From assembly GCF_042663885.1 (NCBI RefSeq), contig NZ_JBHSXV010000001.1: a DNA stretch of 64,000 nucleotides; one strand, 5' to 3'. A model generated the notes under the pieces. It had not been told where the DNA came from. It made no database searches and was given only the letters and a program-made list of their open reading frames with translations. Numbering within the stretch: the stretch's first letter is position 1; each line of letters begins with the position of its first letter. Positions 15,906 through 24,490 of the stretch are shown here, piece by piece. A program made the translations under genes and the position numbers. This stretch comes from Aquipuribacter hungaricus (lineage in GTDB: Bacteria; Actinomycetota; Actinomycetes; Actinomycetales; JBBAYJ01).

Positions 15906-17068
15906 GACGGCCAGCCGGCGAGGGTGAGGCGGGCCGCCTCGGCGGGACCGGGGCCGACCGGCGCCCCGGGGTCGAGCCGGGTGATGGTCGGGTCGTCGAG
16001 CGCCCTCCGGACGCCGTCGGCGAGGGCGGCCGGGTCGTCGTCGACGAGCAGCAGCCCGCCCGGCGCCCGGCGGTCGACCTCCTCGGTGTACCGGCTGCGG
16101 ACTGTGACCGGGCGGCGGCCGGCCGACAGCCAGGCGGTGAGCGAGGCCGACGCGGACACGTGCCGGGGCGCGAACACGGGCACGTCGACCGCCCGAAGCA
16201 GGGCCGGCAGGTGCGCGTCGTCGACCCAGCCGTCGACGACCAGGGGCCGGCCGGACGCGCGGGCCCGCCCGGCCAGGTCGTCGAGCAGGTCCTCGTGGCC
16301 GGGGGACGCCCCGCCCAGCACCCGCAGCCCGACGTCGGCGGGCAGCCCGTCGAGGGCGGCGAGCACCTCGGCGTGGCCCTTGCCGGGGTAGACCCAGCCG
16401 AGCACGGCGACCTGGCGACCGGGGGTCCCCTGGTCCGCCTCGGAGGCACCGGCTGACGGGGACGCCGCGTCCGGCGCCCCGCCCTGCCCGCCCGGGTCCG
16501 GCGCGACGACGGGCGAGGGGCCGGGCGGCGGTACCGCGAGCGGGACGACCCGCACGGGGGTGGCGGCGGCCGGCGTGCCGGCGGTGACCGCGGCGAGGAG
16601 CGCCGCCTCGTGCTCGCTGGACACGACGACGCCCACCGCGGCCCCGGCCAGGCCGGCGTAGCAGGCCCGGCGGCGGGCGGCAGGGGTGCCGTCGGAGGCC
16701 TGCGGCAGGTCGTGCAGCGTGAGCGAGACCGGCCCGCGCCGCGCCAGGGCCTCGACGACGCCCATCGCCTCCTCCGGGGAGCGGCCCAGCAGGTGGTCGG
16801 TGACGTGGAGGTGGACGCGGGCGGGGGCGACCGTCGGGCCGGCTGCTGTGCCCGCCGCGACGTCCGCTGCGCCCAAGGCAGGGTCGACCACCGCTGCGTC
16901 CAGCCCGTCCAGCCCGGCGACGAGCGCGGGCAGGTCGTCGGCACCGACCCTCCGGGGAAGCCGGTGGACCTCCCCCGGGGGGACCTGCGCGGCGGCCAGC
17001 AGCAGCTCGGCATAGCGGACCACGCCGTGCCCCGGCGGACCGACGACGAGGTGGTGGACCCCGGTCAC
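15902..17068 (-). CDS. Glycosyltransferase family 4-like protein
   Basis: 388 residues. It opens with HHLVVGPPGHGVVRYAELLL, a GT-B N-terminal Rossmann strand, and the C-terminal domain carries VAVLGWVYPGKGHAEVL, VDGWVDDAHLPALLRAVDV and a P-loop-like region SASASLTAWLSAGR in place of the usual EPFG..EAMA. About 35 residues of Pro/Gly/Ala-rich linker separate the domains. Start GTG at 17068 overlaps the WcbI gene stop by 4 bases, and its stop overlaps the next start by 4. The retaining-GT catalytic Glu pair is not obvious, so activity is less certain than membership. Confidence 0.78.
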   Translation of the reverse strand: MTGVHHLVVGPPGHGVVRYAELLLAAAQVPPGEVHRLPRRVGADDLPALVAGLDGLDAAVVDPALGAADVAAGTAAGPTVAPARVHLHVTDHLLGRSPEEAMGVVEALARRGPVSLTLHDLPQASDGTPAARRRACYAGLAGAAVGVVVSSEHEAALLAAVTAGTPAAATPVRVVPLAVPPPGPSPVVAPDPGGQGGAPDAASPSAGASEADQGTPGRQVAVLGWVYPGKGHAEVLAALDGLPADVGLRVLGGASPGHEDLLDDLAGRARASGRPLVVDGWVDDAHLPALLRAVDVPVFAPRHVSASASLTAWLSAGRRPVTVRSRYTEEVDRRAPGGLLLVDDDPAALADGVRRALDDPTITRLDPGAPVGPGPAEAARLTLAGWPS

Positions 17069-18024
17069 AGCCCGAGCGCCCGGAGCGCGACCTCGTGCCG
17101 AGCGAGCCCCGCGGCGACGACGTCGGGGTGGGTCCGGTACCAGCGCAGCTGCTCCTCGCGGACGTGGGCGTCGTCGACGGGCTCGCCCTGCACGAGCCAG
17201 CCCCCGCGGGCGGCGCCGGGGTCGAGGTCGAGGGCGTCGAGCACCTCCGGGTGCAGCGGGGACATGACCGAGCGCAGGAGGACCCGGCCCGGGTCGACCG
17301 CGGTGCCGCCGACCCCGTCGCCGCCGCCGACCGCGTCGAGCACGCGCTGCGCCAGCCCGACGAGCACGGGGTTGCCCGGGTGGTTGAGGGTGTGCGAGGA
17401 GCCCGCACCGGCCGCCGGGAGCAGGTCGGAGGCGACGAGGGTGCCGTGCTCGGACTCCCGGCGGCGCAGCTCCGCCTGGCTGCGGTGGCCGACCTCGAGC
17501 AGCCCCTCGCGGGGGGCGACCCGCGCGGCGGGCCGTCCGGCGGCCTCGGCCAGGGTGCGGAGGTCGTGGTAGGGCACGACGGGCGGGTCGCCGGCCCCGG
17601 GGAGGCGGACCAGCGCCTGGTACGGGTGCAGCCGGGCGTCGCGGACGATGGGGACGACGACGAGCCGCGCGGCGGGGGCGGCCGCGGCGAGCTCGGCGGT
17701 GCCCAGCGGGAGCCCCCGGTACCCGGCGCGGACCGGCTGCGAGACCAGGACCCGGCAGGCCTGCAGGAGCCGGCGCAGGTGGGGCAGGTCGTCCTCGACG
17801 AGCTCGTGCACCGGGGGCACCCGGACGCACCGGAACCCTGCGCCGGACGCCTCCAGCACCACCCGCAGCGACTCCGCCTGACAGTTGCCGTGGACGAGCA
17901 GCACCGGCCGGTCGTCCCCCCCGGCCGGCCCCTCCGGGGCGACGGCGGGCAGGTCGTAGAAGTCGCCGTAGTGCCGGCGCCGCCCCTCGACGTCGACCCC
18001 GTCGACGGCCTCGAGCCCGCTCAC
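17065..18024 (-). CDS. WcbI-domain polysaccharide biosynthesis protein (putative acetyltransferase)
   Basis: 319 residues. VLLVHGNCQAESLRVVLE near residue 42 is the WcbI signature, and the SHTLNHPGNPVLVGLAQRVL stretch near 215 is conserved in the same family. WcbI of Burkholderia capsule clusters binds coenzyme A and is proposed to acetylate capsule sugars; most other members are untested. Its place inside a run of glycosyltransferase genes agrees with glycan decoration. GTG start at 18024, 4-base overlaps at both ends. Confidence 0.82.
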   Translation of the reverse strand: MSGLEAVDGVDVEGRRRHYGDFYDLPAVAPEGPAGGDDRPVLLVHGNCQAESLRVVLEASGAGFRCVRVPPVHELVEDDLPHLRRLLQACRVLVSQPVRAGYRGLPLGTAELAAAAPAARLVVVPIVRDARLHPYQALVRLPGAGDPPVVPYHDLRTLAEAAGRPAARVAPREGLLEVGHRSQAELRRRESEHGTLVASDLLPAAGAGSSHTLNHPGNPVLVGLAQRVLDAVGGGDGVGGTAVDPGRVLLRSVMSPLHPEVLDALDLDPGAARGGWLVQGEPVDDAHVREEQLRWYRTHPDVVAAGLARHEVALRALGL

Positions 18025-19142
18025 CAGCGCCCCCCGGCGGCGGCGAGGGCGTGCAGGCGCGCGTGCTCGGCCACCGACGCGGCGCGCTGCTCCAGCCGCT
18101 CCTGCAGGACCGGCTCCGTGCGGGGGCCCTCCTCCAGCGCGGCGGCCAGCGCGTCCGCGAGCGCGGCGACCAGCGCGTCCGCCGGCACGTCAGCCGGACC
18201 GGTCACCGGACCGATCGCGGGACCGATCGTTGGAGCGACGGTGTGGACGCGCTGCTGCTCGCCCCACCGGCCGACGGCGGGGGCGACGACCGGGGTGCCG
18301 ACGTCGTGGCAGGACTCCACCCACCCGCTGTGGGTGCCCCAGCGGTACGGCAGCACGAGCGCCGCCGCGGCGGCCAGCTCGTCCCAGAGCACCGCGTCGT
18401 TCGTGCGCGGGCCGACGACGAGCCGGACCCGGCCGTCGTCCTCCGCGGCCCGCAGCCGCGCCACCAGGTCGGCGTCCGGCCGCGGGAAGCTGTCGGCGAG
18501 GACCTCCTCGCGCAGGGTCACGCGGAGCAGGGTGCCAGCGGGCAGCGCACGGGACACCTCCGGGGACAGCAGCGCCCGGACCAGGACGGGGTCGGTGGCC
18601 GGCCGCAGCAGCCCCAGCGGGACGAGGACGACGGGCGGCCCGGCGGCGGGGGCGCGCGGCGCGGCCATCCGTGCCGGGGGTGCCAGGTGCGGGTGTCGGA
18701 CGACGACCGGCCGGCGGCCCCACCGCTGCTCGACCTCGGCGGCGGCGCCGGGGGTGAGCGTGACCAGGCCGGCGGCGTGCTCGGCGAGGAGCGCCAGCTG
18801 GGCCTCGTGGGGCGTCTGGTCGACGAGGTGGGGGTTGGTGAGGTCGTGGACGGTCCACACCACCGCCACCCCGGCCCGGCCGGCCGCCCGCAGCACGTCG
18901 AGCAGCCCGTCGGCGTCGACCTGCTCCATGCCGAAGTGGACATGGAGGACGTCGACATCCGCCCCGTGGCGCGTGAGCCACGCCGCGCCCTCCCGCCAGG
19001 CGAACGCCGGGCGCGCCGACGACCCCGGGGACGCGGGGGACTCGGGGGACCCTGCAGGCGCCGGGCGCTGCTGCGGCAGCGTCGTGGCGTGACGGACGTA
19101 GGCGTGCTCGCCGGGCACGTGCACCACCCGGACGCCGGTCAC
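18021..19142 (-). CDS. Glycosyltransferase (GT-B, family 4-like)
   Basis: 373 residues. N-terminal domain with VDVLHVHFGMEQVD and VVWTVHDLTNPHLVDQTPHE, C-terminal domain with DAVLWDELAAAAALVLPYRWGTHSGW and CHDVGTPVVAPAVG, the usual donor-site region. An in-frame repeat of Ile-Gly-Pro/Val-Thr-Gly-Pro (about 18185-18235) sits before the last helix, and Ser/Pro repeats lie near residue 35; both look like slippage products. GTG at 19142, 4-base overlaps with both neighbours. Sugar and acceptor unknown. Confidence 0.8.
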   Translation of the reverse strand: MTGVRVVHVPGEHAYVRHATTLPQQRPAPAGSPESPASPGSSARPAFAWREGAAWLTRHGADVDVLHVHFGMEQVDADGLLDVLRAAGRAGVAVVWTVHDLTNPHLVDQTPHEAQLALLAEHAAGLVTLTPGAAAEVEQRWGRRPVVVRHPHLAPPARMAAPRAPAAGPPVVLVPLGLLRPATDPVLVRALLSPEVSRALPAGTLLRVTLREEVLADSFPRPDADLVARLRAAEDDGRVRLVVGPRTNDAVLWDELAAAAALVLPYRWGTHSGWVESCHDVGTPVVAPAVGRWGEQQRVHTVAPTIGPAIGPVTGPADVPADALVAALADALAAALEEGPRTEPVLQERLEQRAASVAEHARLHALAAAGGRW

Positions 19143-20272
19143 CTCGACGGCCCGGCGACCGGGAGCAGGGCCGCGGCGCTGTCGCCCCACGGGGCGGGCG
19201 GGTGGGCGCGCGCGAGCCCGGACACCACGGCGGCGGCCCGGGCGGCGCCCGCCCCGTCGGCCCAGGTCCGCCACCGGCGGGCGGTCCGTGCAGGGTCGGC
19301 GGCGAGCCGGTCGAGCAGGCGCGGCCACGCACGGGCGGCAGGCCAGCGGCGGGCGACCACGGCCAGGCCGGACCGGTCGAGCATCTGGGCGAGGGCGGCC
19401 TGCTCGTCGAACGGCCGCGGCTGGGGCAGCGCGAGGAACGGGGTGCCTGCGGCCGCGACGTCGGCGACAAGGCCGCCGCCGCAGGGACCCACGACGACGT
19501 CGGCGGTGCACAGCAGCGGCCAGACGTCGGGCACCCTGCCGTGCTCGACGACCGCCGCGTGGTCGACCGGCTCGTCGTCGACGAGGTCCCCGGCGACGTG
19601 CCAGTGCCAGGCGGCGGTCGCGGACGCCGCCTCGCGCACGTCGGAGGCCCGCACCCCGTGCCCGCCCCGCCCGAGCACGAGCACCGCGCAGCGCCCCGCC
19701 GGGCAGCCGGTCCGGTCGGTCTGCTGCGGCCGCCCGTCGAAGCGCGAGAACGCCCCGGTCCACCGGGTCCGGGACCTCCTGTCGCGGGAGCCGCTCCCGG
19801 CGCCCCGGCGGCTGCGGGGGCCGCGGTCGGCGGAGCCCGGCCAGGGGGCGAGCAGGGCGGTCGCGGTCGCGTAGCCGAGGACGTGGGCGGGGTCGCTGCG
19901 GTCGCCGGGCTGGAGGACGGCGACGGTCGGCAGGCCGAGCAGGCGGCCGAGCAGCAGCATCTCCACGGAGACGTCGACGACGAGCAGCCGGCAGCCCGAC
20001 GCCCGCGCCCAGGCCGCGACCGTCTCGGCCCGCCCGAGCATGCCCGGCTCCCCCAGCGGCGCCCAGTGCAGCGCCCCGCCGGCGGTGGGGTCGGTGACGG
20101 CGGGCCCGAGCGCCGGGGCCCGCACGGCGTCCGGCGGCAGCGGCAGCCAGCCGACGCCCTCCGCGGGCTCCCCGCTGCCCATCCCGGTGACCGGCTCGTC
20201 CAGGTGCGACGCGACCGCCTCGAGCCGGCGGCGGTGGCCGGACCCGTGGTCGTGCACGTACCAGCCGATCAC
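19139..20272 (-). CDS. MurG/GT28-like glycosyltransferase
   Basis: 377 residues. It starts IGWYVHDHGSGHRRRLEAV, the acceptor-side loop of GT28-type enzymes, followed by VDVSVEMLLLGRLLGLPTVAV; the C-terminal donor site has ADVVVGPCGGGLVADVAAAGTP and LPQPRPFDEQ, closely like the GGGT..E motif of MurG relatives. Charged Arg/Ser insertion near residue 175. GTG at 20272; 4-base overlaps at both ends. It is not MurG itself, which lies in the division cluster in actinobacteria. Confidence 0.82.
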   Translation of the reverse strand: MIGWYVHDHGSGHRRRLEAVASHLDEPVTGMGSGEPAEGVGWLPLPPDAVRAPALGPAVTDPTAGGALHWAPLGEPGMLGRAETVAAWARASGCRLLVVDVSVEMLLLGRLLGLPTVAVLQPGDRSDPAHVLGYATATALLAPWPGSADRGPRSRRGAGSGSRDRRSRTRWTGAFSRFDGRPQQTDRTGCPAGRCAVLVLGRGGHGVRASDVREAASATAAWHWHVAGDLVDDEPVDHAAVVEHGRVPDVWPLLCTADVVVGPCGGGLVADVAAAGTPFLALPQPRPFDEQAALAQMLDRSGLAVVARRWPAARAWPRLLDRLAADPARTARRWRTWADGAGAARAAAVVSGLARAHPPAPWGDSAAALLPVAGPSR

Positions 20273-21474
20273 GCAGCGGCCCGGTACACCTGCACGTACC
20301 GCTCGGCCATGACGGACGCGCTCAGGGTCGCCAGCGCGTGGGCGCGGACGCGCGAGCGGTCCATGGCCAGCGCCTCCTGGACGGCGCGCGCCAGGTCGGC
20401 CACGTCGTCCGGGGCGGCGAGCACCCCGCCCGCGCCGCCGAGGACCTCGCCGAGCCCGCCCCGGTCGAAGGCGGCCACCGGCGTGCCGCAGAGCATCGCC
20501 TCCGCCGCGACGAGCCCGAACGGCTCGTCCCAGCACGGGGTGACCAGGGCGCACGACGCGCCGCCGACGAGCCGGGCCAGCTCGTCGACGCCCAGGTGGC
20601 CGGCGTAGCGCGCCCCGTCGCCGAGCAGCGGCGCCACCTGCGAGTCGAAGTACTGCTGGTCGTGGACCGGTCCGGCGAGCACGACCCGGCGCCCCAGCAG
20701 CCGTGCCGCCTGCACCGCGAGGTGGGGGGCCTTCTCGGGGACGAGACGGCCGGACCACACCAGGTCCCCGCCGCCGGGGCCCTCGGGCCACAGCGTCGGG
20801 TCGACCCCGTTGCCGACGACCTCGACGTCGCCGAGGACGCCGGCCCAGCGGCGGGCGACGTCGGCCGAGACCGCCACGAAACGGCTCGCCAGCGCCCCGT
20901 CGACCGCGCCGGCCTCCTGCCACGGGTTGGGCGGGGTGTGCAGCGTGGTCACCATCGGGGTGCTCAGCAGCGAGGCCATCGCCAGCGGCAGGTAGTGGAG
21001 GCTGTTGTTGTGGACCAGGTCCAGCCGGTCCACGTCCCGCAGCAGCCGCGACATCGTCTGCTGCATGCAGCGGTGCTCCCAGAGGAAGTGCTCCGGCGGG
21101 GCGGCGATGTCGGCCCGCGCGGCCTCGCTGAGCGGCGGCGGCGCGAAGACGGGCACCACGCGGGCGACGGAGCGGTCGCTGTCGCCGTGGGCGTACATGA
21201 CGACGTGGTGCCCCGCCGAGGTGAGCGACCGGGCCAGGGACCAGGTGTGCGCCTCGAGCCCGCCGGCGAAGGGCTGGGCGACGGGGAAGCGGAGGGCGGC
21301 GACGATCCCGATCCGCAGCGGCCGCTGCGCCTGGCCGGCGAGCGGGACGGGCACCGGGAGCGGGACAGCCGACGGGACACCGGTCGGGACAGCGGCCGGG
21401 ACCGAGCGGGACGACGCGGCCGGGGGCGGGGACGCGGTGGCGTGCCGCACGAGGTCAACCGGGGCGCCGGCCAT
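20269..21474 (-). CDS. Glycosyltransferase family 4, first gene of the glycan operon
   Basis: 401 residues. A Pro/Val repeat of about 25 residues follows the N terminus; the GT-B fold starts at LRIGIVAALRFPVAQPFAGG with LEAHTWSLARSL, and the C-terminal domain has VWSGRLVPEKAPHLAVQAA and CWDEPFGLVAAEAMLCGTPV with the EX7E-type Glu pair. The ATG at 21474 follows GGAGCTCGG, the only good ribosome-binding site in the operon, so it is the first gene and the rest are coupled to it. Closest in type to actinobacterial GT4 enzymes of exopolysaccharide or glycolipid synthesis. Confidence 0.88.
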   Translation of the reverse strand: MAGAPVDLVRHATASPPPAASSRSVPAAVPTGVPSAVPLPVPVPLAGQAQRPLRIGIVAALRFPVAQPFAGGLEAHTWSLARSLTSAGHHVVMYAHGDSDRSVARVVPVFAPPPLSEAARADIAAPPEHFLWEHRCMQQTMSRLLRDVDRLDLVHNNSLHYLPLAMASLLSTPMVTTLHTPPNPWQEAGAVDGALASRFVAVSADVARRWAGVLGDVEVVGNGVDPTLWPEGPGGGDLVWSGRLVPEKAPHLAVQAARLLGRRVVLAGPVHDQQYFDSQVAPLLGDGARYAGHLGVDELARLVGGASCALVTPCWDEPFGLVAAEAMLCGTPVAAFDRGGLGEVLGGAGGVLAAPDDVADLARAVQEALAMDRSRVRAHALATLSASVMAERYVQVYRAAA

Positions 21475-21623
21475 CCGAGCTCCATCCTGTCGGGCCCGGG
21501 GGGCTCCTCCGGCCCCGTGGGCGGGGCAGCGAGCCGGGTGCCGGCTCCTCGCAGGGTACCCATGAGTAGCGCTTCTCCACCCCTCGTCCCGCGACAGGGC
21601 TCTGACCAGCACTTTCGTGAGAC

Positions 21624-21650
21624 GGGGGGCTCACGTACCGTGAGCCCCCC
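21624..21650. promoter_or_regulatory. Perfect hairpin between the divergent glycosyltransferase units
   Basis: Arms ggggggctcac (21624-21634) and gtgagcccccc (21640-21650), 11 bp perfect, 5-base loop gtacc. It lies 30 nt before the GTG at 21681 and 150 nt from the ATG at 21474. It could be an attenuator in a leader, a terminator stopping antisense transcription, or a protein-binding palindrome. No T run follows on either strand. Confidence 0.6.
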
Positions 21651-21680
21651 CGCCCCTCGGTGGTGTGCTGTGATCAGCGC

Positions 21681-22547
21681 GTGAGCACCTCGAGCCCGCC
21701 GGGCACGTCCCGGCCCCCCGGCACCCCGCGCGCCACGGTCGTCACCATCGTCCGCGGGCGGCTCGACCACCTGGCCCGGCAGGGCTGGGGGCTGGCGGCC
21801 CAGGACGACCCCGACCTGTCGTGGGTGGTCGTGCGGATGGGCGGCCCCGACCCGCGGCCGGCGCTGCAGGGGCCCCACCCGGAGCCGGTCGTCGTCGACC
21901 TGGAGGTCGCCGAGGGCGAGCCGCTGCCCCTCGCTGCCGCGCGCAACGCCGGGATCGCCGCGGCCACGGCGGCCACGGTCGTGCTCCTGGACGTCGACGC
22001 CGTCCCCGGGCCGACGACCGTGCGCCGCTGCGCGGACGCCGCCGAGCAGACCGGCGGCGTCGTCGCGGGTCCCGTGTCGTACCTGCCGGCCGGCGTGCCT
22101 GCGACGCCGGACGACCTCCCGGCCATGCCGGCCGCGGGGACGCCGCACACCGCGCGGCCGGTGCCCGCGGACGGCGAGCTCCTCGCCGAGGACCGGTGGG
22201 AGCTGTTGTGGACGGTGTCGATGGCCGCCCCCACGGCGCTGCTGCGCGCGGTGGGCGGGTTCGACGAGCGGTACACCGGCTACGGCGCCGAGGACACCGA
22301 CATGGCGATGCGCCTGCGCGCCAGCGGCGCCCCGCTGCACTGGGTGGGCGGCGCCTGGGCGTTCCACCAGCACCACGAGGAGGTGGGCCGCCGGGACCGG
22401 GTGCCGGACATCGTCCGCAACGCCTCGCTGTTCCGGTCCGTGTGGGGCTGGTGGCCCATGGCGGGCTGGCTGCAGGACCTGGCCGCGGACGGCCGGGTCG
22501 AGTGGGACCCCGACGGCACGCTGCTGCGCGAGGTCGGGCACGGCTAG
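21681..22547 (+). CDS. Glycosyltransferase family 2, divergent from the glycan operon
   Basis: 288 residues. PLAAARNAGIAAATAATVVLL and DVDAVPGP give the nucleotide and metal-binding Asp, and GGFDERYTGYGAEDTDMAMR is the galactosyltransferase-type C-terminal motif, followed by HQHHEEV. It resembles the GT2 at 14568. GTG at 21681 chosen; GTG at 21660 is also in frame. Shared upstream region with the six-gene operon suggests co-regulation. A hairpin terminator follows 14 nt after the stop. Confidence 0.85.
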   Translation: MSTSSPPGTSRPPGTPRATVVTIVRGRLDHLARQGWGLAAQDDPDLSWVVVRMGGPDPRPALQGPHPEPVVVDLEVAEGEPLPLAAARNAGIAAATAATVVLLDVDAVPGPTTVRRCADAAEQTGGVVAGPVSYLPAGVPATPDDLPAMPAAGTPHTARPVPADGELLAEDRWELLWTVSMAAPTALLRAVGGFDERYTGYGAEDTDMAMRLRASGAPLHWVGGAWAFHQHHEEVGRRDRVPDIVRNASLFRSVWGWWPMAGWLQDLAADGRVEWDPDGTLLREVGHG

Positions 22548-22561
22548 CCCCCGGACGCACA

Positions 22562-22596
22562 GGGGGCCGGCCGACCTCGACGGTCGACCGACCCCC
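22562..22596. terminator. Bidirectional terminator
   Basis: Imperfect inverted repeat, 15-nt arms (22562-22576, 22582-22596) with 13 of 15 pairs and a 5-nt loop, between the convergent GT2 and membrane-protein genes. Confidence 0.6.
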
Positions 22597-22667
22597 GGGC
22601 CGGGCTGGTGGTGCGGGTGGGTCTGGTGCGGGTGCTTCTGGTGCGGGCCGTGCGGGGACCGGGTGGG

Positions 22668-23222
22668 TCAGCGGCGGCGGCCGAAGCGGCCGCGGTCGCG
22701 CGCCTGCTCCTCGGGCTTCTGCTGCTCGCCCTGCTGCGCCCCGAGGACGATGAGCGAGCCGGCGACGGCGGGGATGGCGAACTGGACGAGCTTGAGCTGC
22801 TTCATCGCACCGGCGACCTCGGACGGCGTGCTGGCCGAGGGGGTGACGGAGCCCTTGGCGGGGACCTTGCCGGCCTTGCCGACCGTGGCGCCCAGGACAC
22901 CGGAGTAGGCAGTCAGCGCGAGCGCGACGATGGTGAGGACGAGCTCGACGACGGTGTTGCCGCGCGTGCCCTCCTGGTCGACGACGCGGTCGCGGTTGGC
23001 GACGATCAGGCCCGCCCCGCCGACGAGGTGCGCACCGATGGCCACGGCGTTGAAGGGCGCCCAGCGGCCCCACCCGGCGCTGGCCGTGGAGGCGCGCTCG
23101 GTCTCGTCGCTGACGGTGCCGGCCGCGCCGTTGAGGCCGATGGCCCCCATCAGCGTGCCACCGAACCAGGCGGCAGCACCGAGGTCGTGCAGGGAGCGGA
23201 CGAGCGTGTTGCGGTTCTCCAT
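22668..23222 (-). CDS. Four-helix hypothetical membrane protein
   Basis: 184 residues, unrecognised function. Four hydrophobic segments: near 12-32 (AAWFGGTLMGAIGLNGAAG), 52-74, 90-112 and 147-166, then a charged Gln/Arg-rich tail ending RFGRRR. The start with RSLHDLGAAAWFGG resembles small actinobacterial membrane proteins annotated only as hypothetical. ATG at 23222 preceded by GGAAGGA. Stands alone, divergent from the methyltransferase-like gene. Confidence 0.72.
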   Translation of the reverse strand: MENRNTLVRSLHDLGAAAWFGGTLMGAIGLNGAAGTVSDETERASTASAGWGRWAPFNAVAIGAHLVGGAGLIVANRDRVVDQEGTRGNTVVELVLTIVALALTAYSGVLGATVGKAGKVPAKGSVTPSASTPSEVAGAMKQLKLVQFAIPAVAGSLIVLGAQQGEQQKPEEQARDRGRFGRRR

Positions 23223-23354
23223 GAGAAGTCCTTCCGAGGGGTTGTCGTCGGGGGCCGCAGTACCCAGCCGACCGGGTCCCATGCAGCGCCGGGCGTGGCG
23301 CAGAGGTCCTGCCCGCCCGGGCCTACCGTGGGCCGCCTCTGGAGGAGGTCCACC

Positions 23355-24095
23355 ATGGCCGCTCGGTTCGAGGAGCTTGCCTTCGCCGCCACGCCCCTGG
23401 GCGAGGTGAGCCTGCGCCGCAGGGTCGAGCCCACCCTCGGGGTGGACGTGCACGAGGTGAAGCTCGGCGACGAGTTCCTCATGTCCAGCCTGTTCCACGA
23501 CTCCGAGGTCGCCCTCGCCCACCTGGGCCTGAAGGCGCTGGCCGACAGCCGGGGCGGGCAGGGGTGGGACGTGCTCGTCGGGGGCCTCGGGCTCGGCTGG
23601 ACGGCGCGGACGGTGCTGGAGGACGACCGGGTGGCCTCGCTCGTCGTCGTCGACGCCCTGGCCGAGGTCATCCGGTGGCACGTAGAGGACCTCGTCCCCG
23701 GCGGGGCCGAGCTGGCGCAGGACCCGCGGACGCGCCTGGTGCACGGCGACTTCTTCGCGCTCGCCCGGCACCCCGACGGGCTGGACCCCGACATGCCCGG
23801 CCGGCTCTTCGACGCGGTGCTCGTCGACATCGACCACACCCCGGAGCACCTGCTGCACGTCAGCCACGGCGACCTGTACTCCGTCGACGGGCTGCGCCGG
23901 GCGGCGCTGCGGCTGCGGCCGGGCGGGGTGTTCGGGCTGTGGTCGGACGACCCGCCCGAGCCCCGGTTCGAGGCGGTGCTGGGCGAGGCGTTCGCGGCGA
24001 CGTCGTCGCACGTCGTCAGCTTCGCCAACCACCTGACCGGCGGACGCTCCGCCTGCACCGTCTACCTGGGGACCACCGCACCCCCGGCCGGCTGA
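23355..24095 (+). CDS. Spermidine synthase-like SAM-binding protein
   Basis: 246 residues with a Rossmann core: DVLVGGLGLGWTARTVL (glycine loop), VVVDALAEVI (acidic end of strand 2), LVHGDFFAL and FDAVLVDIDHTPEHLL. In spermidine synthases the last Asp region binds polyamine, but actinobacterial proteins of this type are not confirmed as polyamine enzymes. Strong GGAGGAGG precedes the ATG at 23355. A hairpin overlaps its stop codon. Confidence 0.8.
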   Translation: MAARFEELAFAATPLGEVSLRRRVEPTLGVDVHEVKLGDEFLMSSLFHDSEVALAHLGLKALADSRGGQGWDVLVGGLGLGWTARTVLEDDRVASLVVVDALAEVIRWHVEDLVPGGAELAQDPRTRLVHGDFFALARHPDGLDPDMPGRLFDAVLVDIDHTPEHLLHVSHGDLYSVDGLRRAALRLRPGGVFGLWSDDPPEPRFEAVLGEAFAATSSHVVSFANHLTGGRSACTVYLGTTAPPAG

Positions 24096-24105
24096 GCGGC
24101 CGGGG
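24082..24105. terminator. Terminator overlapping the methyltransferase-like stop codon
   Basis: 9-bp perfect arms (24082-24090, 24097-24105) with a 6-nt loop containing the TGA at 24093-24095; lies between convergent genes. Confidence 0.6.
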
Positions 24106-24148
24106 AGGCGGTGGCGCACCGGTCAGCAGGACCGGTCGGGCGCGTGGG

Positions 24149-24397
24149 TCAGGCGCCGCGGCCGGACGCCTGCTGCAGCTCGTCGATCAGCAGGGAGGCG
24201 TCGCCCTTGGTGATGCCCTCGGGGATGTCGCGGCCCGCCTCGCGGGCGAGGGTGGTCAGGTAGCTCATCTGGGGGCCGGTGGCGGGCTCGTCGCCGGTCG
24301 CCCACTGCTCGACGGGCTTCTCGGCGGAGTCGCCGACCGCCTGGTCGTTGGTGCCGTCGGTGCCGCGGGTGCTGTCCTCGTCCTGGGTCTGGGTCAT
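24149..24397 (-). CDS. DUF3072 small protein
   Basis: 82 residues. Acidic, disordered N-terminal half, then the DUF3072 segment GPQMSYLTTLAREAGRDIPE and KGDASLLIDELQ. In some actinobacteria the same short motif is a C-terminal tail of larger proteins; function unknown. ATG at 24397 with TACGGT 6 nt upstream, so a leaderless message is likely. Confidence 0.85.
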   Translation of the reverse strand: MTQTQDEDSTRGTDGTNDQAVGDSAEKPVEQWATGDEPATGPQMSYLTTLAREAGRDIPEGITKGDASLLIDELQQASGRGA

Positions 24398-24403
24398 GCC
24401 TCA

Positions 24404-24409
24404 ACCGTA
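24404..24409 (-). promoter_or_regulatory. -10 box of the DUF3072 gene
   Basis: TACGGT on the minus strand exactly 6 nt before the ATG at 24397. Confidence 0.55.
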
Positions 24410-24478
24410 GGCAGCACCTCCGACACATGCCCGTCGAGGCGTGCCCGCCGGGGGGTGCCCGCCGGGCCGGGCCGTCCG

Positions 24479-24484
24479 TAGCCT
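24479..24484 (+). promoter_or_regulatory. -10 box of the VOC gene at 24491
   Basis: TAGCCT exactly 6 nt before the GTG at 24491. Confidence 0.55.
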
Positions 24485-24490
24485 GGCGCG

